DNA of 64,000 nucleotides from Candidatus Flexifilum breve (GTDB taxonomy: Bacteria; Chloroflexota; Anaerolineae; Aggregatilineales; Phototrophicaceae), in assembly GCA_016717205.1 (NCBI GenBank), contig JADKGC010000004.1:496001-560000 (forward strand), written 5' to 3'. The position numbers were made by a program, and so were the translations under genes. Below, in pieces: positions 1 through 8,306 of this stretch (positions are counted from its first letter, which is position 1; each line of letters starts with the position of its first letter). Under the pieces are notes generated by a model. That model saw only the letters and a list, made by a program, of their open reading frames with translations. It was not told the origin of the DNA and searched no databases.

Positions 1-455
1 CAGTCGAGCACCGCGCCGCGCTTGGTGCGGGATTGAATCGCGGTCGACAGGTTATCGCCGACGAACGTCCCATTCTTGATTTTGCCGAACAGGTCGACCA
101 CCAGCACATCGCCTTCGACCAGCGTGTCAATCACCCACGAGTTTTGCCCGCCGATGCGCCCTTGCGCTGTACCCGTCTCCTGCACAAGCGTATGAAAATC
201 CGGGCGGTGCGGCAGCATCATCGCCGTGACGGCGCGCCCTACCAGAATCTTGTCGGGGTGGGTTTGCAGCCAATTTCCCTCAAACTGCAGATGATAACCG
301 TGACTGCGCAGCACGCCCCATGCCTGTTCGGTGGTGGCCGTCCCGATGCGTTCAACCAGATGATCGGGCACGCGTGGGCGTCCATCCGCGAACCGCTCAA
401 ACGGATTGAGGCGCGTCAGCTCGATCAGGATCTCTTTGGGCGTAATCAGGTGCAT
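1..455 (-). CDS. RraA-like family protein (partial, 3' end outside window)
   Basis: The first 151 codons of a protein that runs off the left edge of the window; I read it directly from the minus strand, starting at an ATG at 455. The stretch GDVLVVDLFGKIKNGTFVGD followed by a conserved Ala and an RGAVLDG-type end matches the core of the RraA / 4-hydroxy-4-methyl-2-oxoglutarate aldolase fold. The family includes metal-dependent pyruvate aldolases and oxaloacetate decarboxylases as well as the RNase E inhibitor, so the reaction cannot be fixed. It follows uxuA by about 120 bp on the same strand, which favours a role in sugar-acid breakdown rather than RNase control. The C-terminus is not visible. 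Confidence 0.75.
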   Translation of the reverse strand, partial: MHLITPKEILIELTRLNPFERFADGRPRVPDHLVERIGTATTEQAWGVLRSHGYHLQFEGNWLQTHPDKILVGRAVTAMMLPHRPDFHTLVQETGTAQGRIGGQNSWVIDTLVEGDVLVVDLFGKIKNGTFVGDNLSTAIQSRTKRGAVLD

Positions 456-530
456 TCGTTATTCCATTCTCGAATTAATCGTCAAATCTCTACTCGGTGG
501 TGCTTAAAACCGCTTCTCGGAAATTATGGT

Positions 531-556
531 GTAGGGGCAGACCTGTGTGTCTGCCC
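531..556. repeat. Short intergenic palindrome, GTAGGGGC family
   Basis: GTAGGGGCAGAC, with GGGCAGAC at 535-542 repeated in inverted form as GTCTGCCC at 549-556. It lies between uxuA and the RraA-like gene. Related palindromes occur at 10212-10240, 36742-36769 and 59692-59749, so this is one copy of a dispersed repeat that could also fold as an RNA hairpin. Confidence 0.7.
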
Positions 557-573
557 GGCTTCGGGCGCTGACT

Positions 574-1554
574 TTAGTCGGCGTACACCGCTTGCTGCAA
601 TCCCTTCAAATAACCGATGGCGAACAACCGCCCGACGGCGGAATAGCCCGCCTGATCATTGCTGTCGCTCAACATGGTCGGCACATGATCGGGGCGGCAC
701 AGCCCGTCAAAGCCAATGGCGCGATAGGCTTTCATACATTCCAGCATATTCGTCTGCCCATCGTCGTGGAAAGTCTCCATGAATCTTTCGGGTGTGCCGC
801 GCACGTCGCGCATGTGAACGAAAAAGATCTTCTGCTGCGCGCCAAACCGCCGAATCACGCCGGGCAAGTCGGTGGTCATCAACGCGAAATTTCCCTGACA
901 TAGGGTGATGCCATTCATGGGACTCGGATACAGATCGAGCAGACGCTGGAAATTCTCGACGCTCCGCATGATGCGCCCCAACCCACGAATCGGTGAAAGC
1001 GGCGGATCGTCCGGGTGCATGGCGAGTTTGACGTTGGCGGCTTCGGCGACGGGAATGATGCACTGCAGAAAGTACTCCAGCGTGTCCCACAGGTGTTCTT
1101 CGCTGACCTCACCATATTCGGTCAGCGGCGCAGCCTGCATGAGCGCATGGTCATAGCCGGTGACCAGGGCGCCACCCCGCGTGGGAATCGTCGTCGAGGT
1201 GCGCATCCAGTTCATGACCGGCATCCATTCATAGCACCACACCGGAATGCCGAGCTTGCCCATGTTGGTGATCAGGTCGATCACCGTTTCGATCTCCTCA
1301 TCGCGCCCCGGTAAGCCGAGTTTCGCCTTGGTGAGCGGTGGGCGGTTCTCGATCACTTCGAGCGCGAAACCGCCGTTCGCGTACGCCGTTTTCAGGCGCA
1401 CCAACGACATATAGCTCCACGGCAGCTCATCTTTCGGCACGTCGAGCCCGCGGCTCCAGTCGAACGTGCCCACGACATGGTCGACGCCGCACTGTTTGGC
1501 CAGCGTCCATAAAACCGACTGCTGCGGTGGCAGTACTTCAGCGAGTTTCAGCAT
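574..1554 (-). CDS. uxuA: Mannonate dehydratase
   Basis: 326 aa. UxuA dehydrates D-mannonate to 2-keto-3-deoxygluconate in hexuronate catabolism, using a divalent metal in a TIM barrel. Visible family signatures are CYEWMPVMNW, the metal-site motif HPDDPP, CQGNF, HMRDVRG, FHDDGQ and CRPDH near the C-terminus. The protein is somewhat shorter than the E. coli enzyme (about 394 aa), the difference being mainly at the N-terminus and in loops. Its start overlaps the end of the upstream epimerase gene by 17 bp, so the two are translated from one mRNA. The neighbouring epimerase and RraA-like genes fit a sugar-acid pathway. Confidence 0.88.
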   Translation of the reverse strand: MLKLAEVLPPQQSVLWTLAKQCGVDHVVGTFDWSRGLDVPKDELPWSYMSLVRLKTAYANGGFALEVIENRPPLTKAKLGLPGRDEEIETVIDLITNMGKLGIPVWCYEWMPVMNWMRTSTTIPTRGGALVTGYDHALMQAAPLTEYGEVSEEHLWDTLEYFLQCIIPVAEAANVKLAMHPDDPPLSPIRGLGRIMRSVENFQRLLDLYPSPMNGITLCQGNFALMTTDLPGVIRRFGAQQKIFFVHMRDVRGTPERFMETFHDDGQTNMLECMKAYRAIGFDGLCRPDHVPTMLSDSNDQAGYSAVGRLFAIGYLKGLQQAVYAD

Positions 1555-2572
1555 GTTGATCTCCAGATCGGGAATAATGGGGTGTAAAGCCGAGCAAGTC
1601 CTGCGCGCGCTGCAGGCTGACCAGCGCTTGCGCTCCGACGAGCGGTTGCTTCCGCGTTAGCACTTCCGGGAAGAATAAGCGCAGCAGGGTTTCTGATTCA
1701 TAGCCGAGCGAATTCTGCGAGTCGTTGATGAACAGGGGGTGACTGCCCGTATACGCTGCCGTCAGCGCCAGTTCGATGGCGACTGCCGCATCGCGGACAT
1801 CGAGCGACGCCCACAGGTTGAAGCGGTCGACCATGTAGGCGCGCCACAGCAGTTCCGCCCAGTCGAGCGTCTCGCCGACGGGCCAGCTCGTTGCGGGGTA
1901 TTCAAGGGCGCGCACGGCGCGGGCTTCCAGCGTTCGGGCGCGGACATCAGCCAACTGGCGTTCGCGTTCCGCGTCGGGCAGGCTGATCAACTCGTCGAGG
2001 AATTGGCACATGAGCGTGCGGCGCTCGTTGTAAGCTGCATTCCGCTGCTCAGGCGCGTAAATGCCCGGCAAACGCAGGGCCACGCTCGTGATCTCCGCGC
2101 GCCGCCAGTAGTACGCGCCGAGCGTTTCGCTTTGCTCTTTGGAGAGCGAATAAGGGTCGGAGGTGGCCAGCGGATGGTCTTCGTCGATGGGGAAGTACTG
2201 CGGTTCAAAGTCGCGGATGTTCCACGCGCAGCCAATGGCATTGATGGAGCTCGCCTGCACGACGCGGTGAAGCCCTTCCAGCGCCGCCGCTTCGAACACG
2301 TTGAACGTGCCCACCGTGTTGACGCGATACACATCGGGGCCGGGAGCATACAACGGGTTGCGCAGCGCCGCCAGATGTACGATGGCATCACAGCCGCGCA
2401 CCTGAGCGCGCACCGCGGCGAAATCGGTGATATCACACTGGGCGTAAGAGGTGTGCGGTGTATCCGTTTCCGGCACCAGATCCGTGAGATGCACGGTGAA
2501 ACCGCGTTCCAGCAGGTGGGCAGCGAGTGCCCGACCGATCAAGCCAGCCCCACCCGTGATCATGACGCGCAT
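1538..2572 (-). CDS. NAD-dependent epimerase/dehydratase (extended SDR)
   Basis: 344 aa. Rossmann glycine motif ITGGAGLIG at residues 4-12, a DITDF acidic stretch after it, and the catalytic YSLSK (YxxxK). These place it in the extended short-chain dehydrogenase/epimerase family that includes UDP-glucose 4-epimerase and uronate dehydrogenase. I chose the ATG at 2572 because AAAGGA lies 11 bases upstream; an in-frame GTG at 2596 has no ribosome binding site. Cotranscription with uxuA suggests it oxidises or epimerises a sugar or sugar acid feeding that pathway; a uronate-dehydrogenase-like role is possible but not shown. Confidence 0.8.
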   Translation of the reverse strand: MRVMITGGAGLIGRALAAHLLERGFTVHLTDLVPETDTPHTSYAQCDITDFAAVRAQVRGCDAIVHLAALRNPLYAPGPDVYRVNTVGTFNVFEAAALEGLHRVVQASSINAIGCAWNIRDFEPQYFPIDEDHPLATSDPYSLSKEQSETLGAYYWRRAEITSVALRLPGIYAPEQRNAAYNERRTLMCQFLDELISLPDAERERQLADVRARTLEARAVRALEYPATSWPVGETLDWAELLWRAYMVDRFNLWASLDVRDAAVAIELALTAAYTGSHPLFINDSQNSLGYESETLLRLFFPEVLTRKQPLVGAQALVSLQRAQDLLGFTPHYSRSGDQHAETR

Positions 2573-3037
2573 AGTCGGCTCTATCCTTTCACCCACCGGG
2601 CGATCAGCCTGTCGTGCGGATCGCGATTTGCCTGATATTTTGCTTGCGTGGATATCCCACGGTCATTCAGTCCTGCCAACGCTGGGCGTGTCCACGATGC
2701 GTTGCTTACCGCAGGGCAGACGCGCTGGTTTGATCGTTAAAGCCGGGTGCCGCTCAGCGCGATGTACGGCTTGTCCAACCTGTCGACGATGAGTATACAG
2801 ATGATCGGGCAAGGACAAAATTCAGCTTAACGGTGTGGTGAATTCACTCACTGCCGATGAGATACATCAACGCCGCAAGATGAAATTGCTTCGGTACGAG
2901 TGTACGGAAACTTCAAACGGAGCTGCCGGGAATAGGTTTTGTCTGCTCTAGCATCTGCGCGGACTTGAAAATCACTATATGCTTGATGGGGCATTAGCCT
3001 TTCACTGTAGTGACAACCTAGAGGAGCCTTCCGAAAT
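2573..3037. other. Divergent intergenic region
   Basis: 465 bp between the minus-strand epimerase/uxuA cluster and the plus-strand secreted-protein pair. It should carry both promoters. I see no convincing ORF, tRNA or strong hairpin in it, and no promoter pair good enough to report. Confidence 0.5.
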
Positions 3038-4156
3038 ATGCGTTTTGCACGTATGCCTCATCTCAGCCTCACGATCACGCTGGTACTGTTATGGATATGC
3101 ACGGGAACTCTAGCGGCACAAGACGTGCCCGAACTGGAAGCGGTTGCGACCATCAGCGATGCTGTGGGGACGCTCAGCATCAACTACCCTGAAGACTGGG
3201 TGAACTTCAGCAGTGAAGAAGCTTTGTATGTTGCCAACGCGCCGGCCATGCTGGATGCCAGTGTGGAGCGGTCAGGCAGCGTGAAACGCGGCGCGACGGG
3301 AGTCATCCTGTTTGCTCCGGGGACGGCAGCGACGCTTGATCTGCCGGAAGCCAGTTCAGCGGCGGACGCGCTTGCCGCGTTCCTTGAGCGTCAAGGGCTG
3401 CGCTCGCCCAGCGGCGAGGTCTACGACGGTGATCCGGCAATCAGTTTTGGCCTGTTTCCCGTGCAAGCCAATGGCGAGCTTGATTTCGGAATTCCGTTCA
3501 TTGAAGGTGCGAGCGTCGATGCATTTGCCTTCGAGCGGGAGGGAACATTCATTTTTGTGCTGCTCATCAGCACCGATGATGTGTTTGCGCTCAGCGAAGC
3601 CATGTGGGACACGCTCACCCTGACGAGCGCTGGAACCGCGCCGGAAGGGGATAACACGAGCATTGGGGGAGATTTCGTCCTGCCGGTCGACGATAACGGT
3701 AGACAGTTTGCCTTCAGCGCGACGCTGCCGGAAGGTTGGGAAGCGCTCTGGGATGAAGAAACCGGGGTGCTGGTTCTGGCGAGCAGTGGCGCGGCTCTGG
3801 ATGTAGCGACCGGGGCAAGCGACGACTACGAACGCGGCGACTCGGCGCTGATCGTCACGCTGCCGCCCGGTCTGCGCGCATTGGAGATTAACCCGTTCGA
3901 TTCGGCTGATCTGGTGTTCACGGCGTATGCCGCCACCCTCGAAATCGAGGCGTATCCCGCATTCGTCGAAGGCTTTGAGGTGTTTACGGCACAAGCGTAT
4001 ATTGCCGGGGAAAGCCTGCCCGGTGGGCAAGCAAGCCTGTACGCTTTTGGCTTCCCTGCCGGGGTGGTCACGGTGATGGTGCAGGATGTGTTGGGTGCGT
4101 CCAACCCGGATGTGAATGATGTGCTGCATTCGCTTCAATACGATCTGCCGGAATAA
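3038..4156 (+). CDS. Secreted protein of unknown function with two similar domains
   Basis: 372 aa. An N-terminal signal peptide (hydrophobic LSLTITLVLLWICTG, likely cleavage after LAA near residue 28) directs it out of the cytoplasm. The mature part has two stretches of similar organisation, about residues 35-205 and 215-370, each opening with a short strand followed by a Pro-Glu-x-Trp type turn (PEDW, PEGW). That pattern resembles the PsbP/DUF1795-like fold seen in many secreted bacterial proteins, but the assignment is weak. A GAGGAG ribosome binding site precedes the start. It ends 12 bp before the heparinase-like gene, so the two are probably cotranscribed. Confidence 0.7.
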   Translation: MRFARMPHLSLTITLVLLWICTGTLAAQDVPELEAVATISDAVGTLSINYPEDWVNFSSEEALYVANAPAMLDASVERSGSVKRGATGVILFAPGTAATLDLPEASSAADALAAFLERQGLRSPSGEVYDGDPAISFGLFPVQANGELDFGIPFIEGASVDAFAFEREGTFIFVLLISTDDVFALSEAMWDTLTLTSAGTAPEGDNTSIGGDFVLPVDDNGRQFAFSATLPEGWEALWDEETGVLVLASSGAALDVATGASDDYERGDSALIVTLPPGLRALEINPFDSADLVFTAYAATLEIEAYPAFVEGFEVFTAQAYIAGESLPGGQASLYAFGFPAGVVTVMVQDVLGASNPDVNDVLHSLQYDLPE

Positions 4157-4168
4157 GAGAACCCTGAC

Positions 4169-6469
4169 ATGCTCAAACGACTGACTTTGATCTTCGCGTG
4201 CGTTTTCCTGATGGGCGGGGCGCTGCACGCGCAAACCGACGCGGCACACCCGCATTTATGGATCACCGCGCAAGACCTGCCGCGCTTACAAGCGTGGGCA
4301 GCGCAAAACAACCCGCTGTACACGGATGGCTTATGGGTGCTGGCAAACGAGGCCGCAACCCTGATGGATGAAGGGGTCATTCCGGCGCAGGATACCGGGA
4401 GCAACGCCTACGAAGAATACCCGACCGAATCGTCCGCGCTGCTGTTCGCGTTCATGTCGCTGATCGAAACGAATGAGTCAGCGCGGCAGGAATACGCGCA
4501 GCGGTCGCGCGACCTGCTGATGTACGTTATGGATCAGGCGGTGTTGGGTGTGGCCGACGATCAACCGTTTCGGCATACCGAATTTGCCACCAGCGACCGG
4601 TCGCGCTGGTACGGGGTGAGTTTCCCGCTCATCGTCGATTGGATTTACCCGACGCTCTCAGCGGAGGACAAAGCCACGATCCGCACTGTGTTTTTGCGCT
4701 GGTGCGCTGAAAACCTGAACGCTTATACCACCAACAACAATCATCCTGAGCCTATCGGCGTGGTCAACGATCCGGTGTTGGTGAGTGACCCGTCGCTGGT
4801 GCGGTGGGCAGGCAACAATTATTACGTCGCGCACATGCGCAACATGGGCATGATGGCGCTAGCCTTCGATGCGGCAGATGATCCCGGCGGTGAATTGAGC
4901 GCGTATCTCGAAAATGCGACCGGCGCTTGGCTGTACGTGATCGATCATCTGTTCCGCACCGATGCGCGCGGCGGGTTTGGCACGGAAGGGTTTGAGTACA
5001 GCCCGCAGTCGCTCGGATATGCCGCGCAGTTCATGTTGGCGCTGCAAACTTCCGGGGCGAATGATCCGACGGTGTGGGGGCAGCAGGTCAGTTTCGAGGC
5101 GAACCCGTTCTGGAACGATGCGATTGCCGCGTTCGTCCATTCGATGAGTCCGGCGACCGCCGTCAGCGATGATGCGGGCGTGGTGTATCTGCCCGCGTGG
5201 TACGGCTCGGGTCAAAACTACTGGCTGCCCGACTATATCGAGTTATTCGGTTCATTGGGCGCGTATGACGTATTCACGGGCGCGAATCCTGAACGGCTTG
5301 ACGCGCTGCGCTGGTTGCAGAGTTTCACGCCACCGGGCGGTGAATTCGGCTTGGTCGAGCGGGTACAGGATGTCGATTCGGTTCACAAGGCGATTCTCTA
5401 TTTTCTGCTGTTCGACCCGAACGCTGCCGCCCCCGCCGACCCGCGCCCGACCTATGGTACGTCGTGGTATGCGCCGGGGATGCGCCGTTTACTCGCCCGC
5501 ACCGATTGGAGCGAAAACGCGGCCTGGTTTACGTACAACCTCAGTTGGGATGAAGTCGATCATCAGAGTGGCAACGGTAACGCGATTGAGTTCTATCGCG
5601 CGGGCGAATGGCTGACCAAAATCCGTGTGGGCTACGATTTCGACTACCATACATCGGACAATTTCAACACGCTGACTGTGCAGAATACGCTGCCGGATCG
5701 CGACGACTTTCGCCTGATGATCGGGCAGCGCGGCTCCCAATGGCTGCTTTCGGCTGGTGATCCGCCGCCGCCCCTCATCAGTGTGACCGATGATTATGTC
5801 TACGCGTTCGGCGACTCAACGGCCTTGTACAACTCGGAATACGAGGGCGTGACGGCGGTCGAGCATGTCAGCCGTTCGGTGATCTGGCTCAAGCCGGATG
5901 TGATCGTGGTCTATGATCGCTCCGCTACTCGTGCAGAGAACCCGGTCAGCCGGTTCTGGCTCAATTTCCCGGCAGAGGGCACCGTGAGCGGCAATGCCAC
6001 CCGCATGACCACCGAAGGCGGACAAACATTGACTGTCGATACGCTGCTGCCCGCCGATCCGGTGATCGCCGTGTCGCCGTTGGTCGATGAGGTCAGCAGC
6101 GCGCCCGCCAACAACGAGATGATGCGCTATCGCCTGATGGTCGAAGCCGCCGCGCCAGAAGTCCGCTTCTTGCATGTATTGCAAGGTGCAGACGCAGGCG
6201 CTGTCCCGCTCACCAGCACGTTGATCGAGAGCAACGGCGGCACGGCGTATCAAGGCGCGCTGGTAGGCACTGTGGCGGTGCTGTTCCCGGTTGATGCCCT
6301 GGCGGCCTTCGAGTCGCTGGATTTCAGCACGACGGCAGCGACCAGTTACATCACCGGACTCACACCCAACGCGGGCTATGCTGTGACGATCAACGGCGAC
6401 GCGATTCAGATCGCGCCGGGGACACAGCTCACCGCCGACGCGGGCGGCGTGCTCGTCGTGCGCCGCTAG
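4169..6469 (+). CDS. Secreted heparinase II/III-like polysaccharide lyase
   Basis: 766 aa with a signal peptide (LTLIFACVFLMGGALHAQ). The N-terminal half is helical and rich in Trp and Tyr, as in the alpha/alpha toroid of the heparinase II/III and alginate-lyase-like families. The segment DHQSGNGNAIEFYRAGEWL near residue 470 resembles the family's catalytic-region DHxHxDxGsF with a following Gly-x-Trp-Leu, although the second His and the Asp are not in the canonical form. The C-terminal part is strand-rich and would be the beta-sandwich. Lyases of this kind cleave uronic-acid-containing polysaccharides, which fits the uxuA cluster upstream. Substrate is unknown. Confidence 0.72.
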   Translation: MLKRLTLIFACVFLMGGALHAQTDAAHPHLWITAQDLPRLQAWAAQNNPLYTDGLWVLANEAATLMDEGVIPAQDTGSNAYEEYPTESSALLFAFMSLIETNESARQEYAQRSRDLLMYVMDQAVLGVADDQPFRHTEFATSDRSRWYGVSFPLIVDWIYPTLSAEDKATIRTVFLRWCAENLNAYTTNNNHPEPIGVVNDPVLVSDPSLVRWAGNNYYVAHMRNMGMMALAFDAADDPGGELSAYLENATGAWLYVIDHLFRTDARGGFGTEGFEYSPQSLGYAAQFMLALQTSGANDPTVWGQQVSFEANPFWNDAIAAFVHSMSPATAVSDDAGVVYLPAWYGSGQNYWLPDYIELFGSLGAYDVFTGANPERLDALRWLQSFTPPGGEFGLVERVQDVDSVHKAILYFLLFDPNAAAPADPRPTYGTSWYAPGMRRLLARTDWSENAAWFTYNLSWDEVDHQSGNGNAIEFYRAGEWLTKIRVGYDFDYHTSDNFNTLTVQNTLPDRDDFRLMIGQRGSQWLLSAGDPPPPLISVTDDYVYAFGDSTALYNSEYEGVTAVEHVSRSVIWLKPDVIVVYDRSATRAENPVSRFWLNFPAEGTVSGNATRMTTEGGQTLTVDTLLPADPVIAVSPLVDEVSSAPANNEMMRYRLMVEAAAPEVRFLHVLQGADAGAVPLTSTLIESNGGTAYQGALVGTVAVLFPVDALAAFESLDFSTTAATSYITGLTPNAGYAVTINGDAIQIAPGTQLTADAGGVLVVRR

Positions 6470-6479
6470 TTCAGCAGTT

Positions 6480-6507
6480 GAGGGGGTGAGGTGAAATTCA
6501 CCCCCTC
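6480..6507. terminator. Hairpin between convergent genes
   Basis: GAGGGGGTGA at 6480-6489 pairs with TCACCCCCTC at 6498-6507 across an 8-base loop. It sits between the convergent ends of the heparinase-like gene and the gene at 6515-8147. There is no long T run on either side, so a two-way transcription barrier is likely but not certain. Confidence 0.6.
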
Positions 6508-6514
6508 GACAAGG

Positions 6515-8147
6515 TTACTGCCGCTGCATTTCAAATCCGCCTGTACCGTCGGCAGTTTCCCACGACAGAGTGTCACCACTGCATTCGACTGTCCCATCGG
6601 GCGACCACAGATCGATCCCTCCCGTCTCGTAAAACTGGTCAGTGAAGTCTGTCTGAGTGCCGTCTCGATAGGTCGCGGTATAGCTGCCTCCCGCTTCAAA
6701 CGTCCAGTTCCATGAACGCACCGCAAGCTGCGTCGAACTGCCCTCAAGCGGACGAAGGGCGTATGTTCCGTTGAAAGGGAAGTGCAGGTCAAGCGTGATG
6801 CCGTCAGCGCGCAATGATGTCATAGGCTCCACTCATGCTGCCGTCAGCGCCAAACGAGAAGAGGAACTCGCTCGTGTCTACCTCGACTCCATCAACGCGG
6901 GCAATCGACGCCGGGTAGTTGATCACCTGCCAAGTGCCGACGATGCAAGAGGCATCGCCTTCGGGTTCATCGGGTTCATCGGTGCAGGGGTTTGCGCTGG
7001 GCTGCTGCGTCCATGTGATCGCGAGCGGGGCGGTGGTGTTACGCGCGCCTTCTCCCCGACTCATGATGAGCATTACGCCGTCATCGGGCGGGCAGAATTC
7101 GAGCGGCATATTGTCTTGCAAGCGCTGCGTTGCGCCACCTAAGCGCGCGCTGACCGCAAAGTGACCGGAGTCGATTCCACTGACTGTCAGCACGGCAATG
7201 TTGCCCGGTTTCAGATCGAAGCTGATCAGATTGCGATAATCGACCGAGAACGGCGGCATGGTGCTCTGAATCGATCCGCCTTTCCCCGCTGTCAGATCGA
7301 CCGCCGTCAAATCGAGAATCGGCGGTTCGGGAAGCTGGCGATCCAGCAGCACTTGCGCCCAGTTATGGAACAAGTCGACCGAGTCTAGGTTGAATACCAC
7401 CGGGAACATGCCGTCTTCGCGCAGCATATTCATCTGCGTGATGACATTGCGATCGCTGCCAAAGCCGCGCGCCGACGAGGCAAACTCCCAGAAAAAATAC
7501 GCGTCATAGCGGGCGCGGCGTACATCCTGACGCGGGTCAAAAAAGCCGATGTGAATATCCTGCGGGTACAGTTCCGGGTAGACGCGCGAGGCTGCCCATT
7601 CCGCTGTGCCTTGCAGCCACCAGAAATTGAACACCACATCAGAGAAGTCGCTGAACTGCGCCGCCCCGGTCTCCATCTGAAAGCAGTGGAAGAACTGCCG
7701 CGCGACCACCGCCTCGAAGTTCGGGATGGTGTCCCACCCGGCAGAAATACGGATATGACAGTTCATGGGGTCAGCGGCGAACAGCGCAGCAGGTTCACGG
7801 CGCGTCACATACGCTTCGCGGCTGTCCAGAATGCGACCGATCACGGTCGCGCCACCGCTGCCCATGTACACGATGACGACTCGGCGCGACCAAGTGATGC
7901 CGGTCAGCTGCTCATAGACCGGGATCGCCCGGTTCAACACGGCGATCACGCGGTTAAAGTCGGGTTGGTCGGGCGTGTAGTACACCCAGTTATCATCGCG
8001 CGTGCCAATCGTCACCCGCACCGCTGGTCGATTATCTTCGCGGTTGGGAACGTCTTGGGCGATGGCGCTGGTGCTGTTCATCAGCAGTAAGCAGAGTAAC
8101 CATAATATCCAGTATAGGGATTGCTTTGAACGCAAGATAAGCTCCAA
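6515..8147 (-). CDS. Secreted gluzincin-like protein with C-terminal lipocalin-like domain, interrupted by a frameshift
   Basis: The first 447 codons (8147 to 6804) begin with a signal peptide and contain a central region resembling HExxH metallopeptidases (VVARQFFHCFQ at residues 148-157, then WWLQGTAEWAA with a Glu where a gluzincin third ligand would sit). The domain CIVGTWQVINY starts near residue 405. The frame ends at 6804 just after AYDII, and the expected continuation, beginning LRADGITLDL, is in the next frame and runs to a stop at 6515. A single-base indel within about 6804-6832 restores one protein of roughly 540 aa. In the peptidase-like motif the usual His-Glu is Arg-Gln, so catalytic activity is doubtful. 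Confidence 0.65.
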
Positions 8148-8273
8148 GAGGTTATATGTGAAGAAATGCTCAGTTTATTATATATGTTTCGACAGACTGC
8201 ACTTGATCATGTTCGGGCGATGTGCGCTTGCAACGTGTAAACCTGCCGTGCGCCCGTGACAAATTTACTGTCC

Positions 8274-8306
8274 ACTAGACGGGCTCATCCGCAAATTGTG
8301 TGAAGT
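8274..8306. repeat. Left terminal inverted repeat of the insertion sequence with target duplication
   Basis: ACTAGACG at 8274-8281 is the left copy of an 8-bp target duplication. The 25-bp left inverted repeat follows at 8282-8306, beginning GGCTCATCCGC and ending GTGTGAAGT. Confidence 0.9.

Noticed and set aside
33..782. Plus-strand frame at the left edge
   Set aside because: The minus strand has an RraA-like protein and mannonate dehydratase in this region with good family motifs; the plus frame is a shadow.
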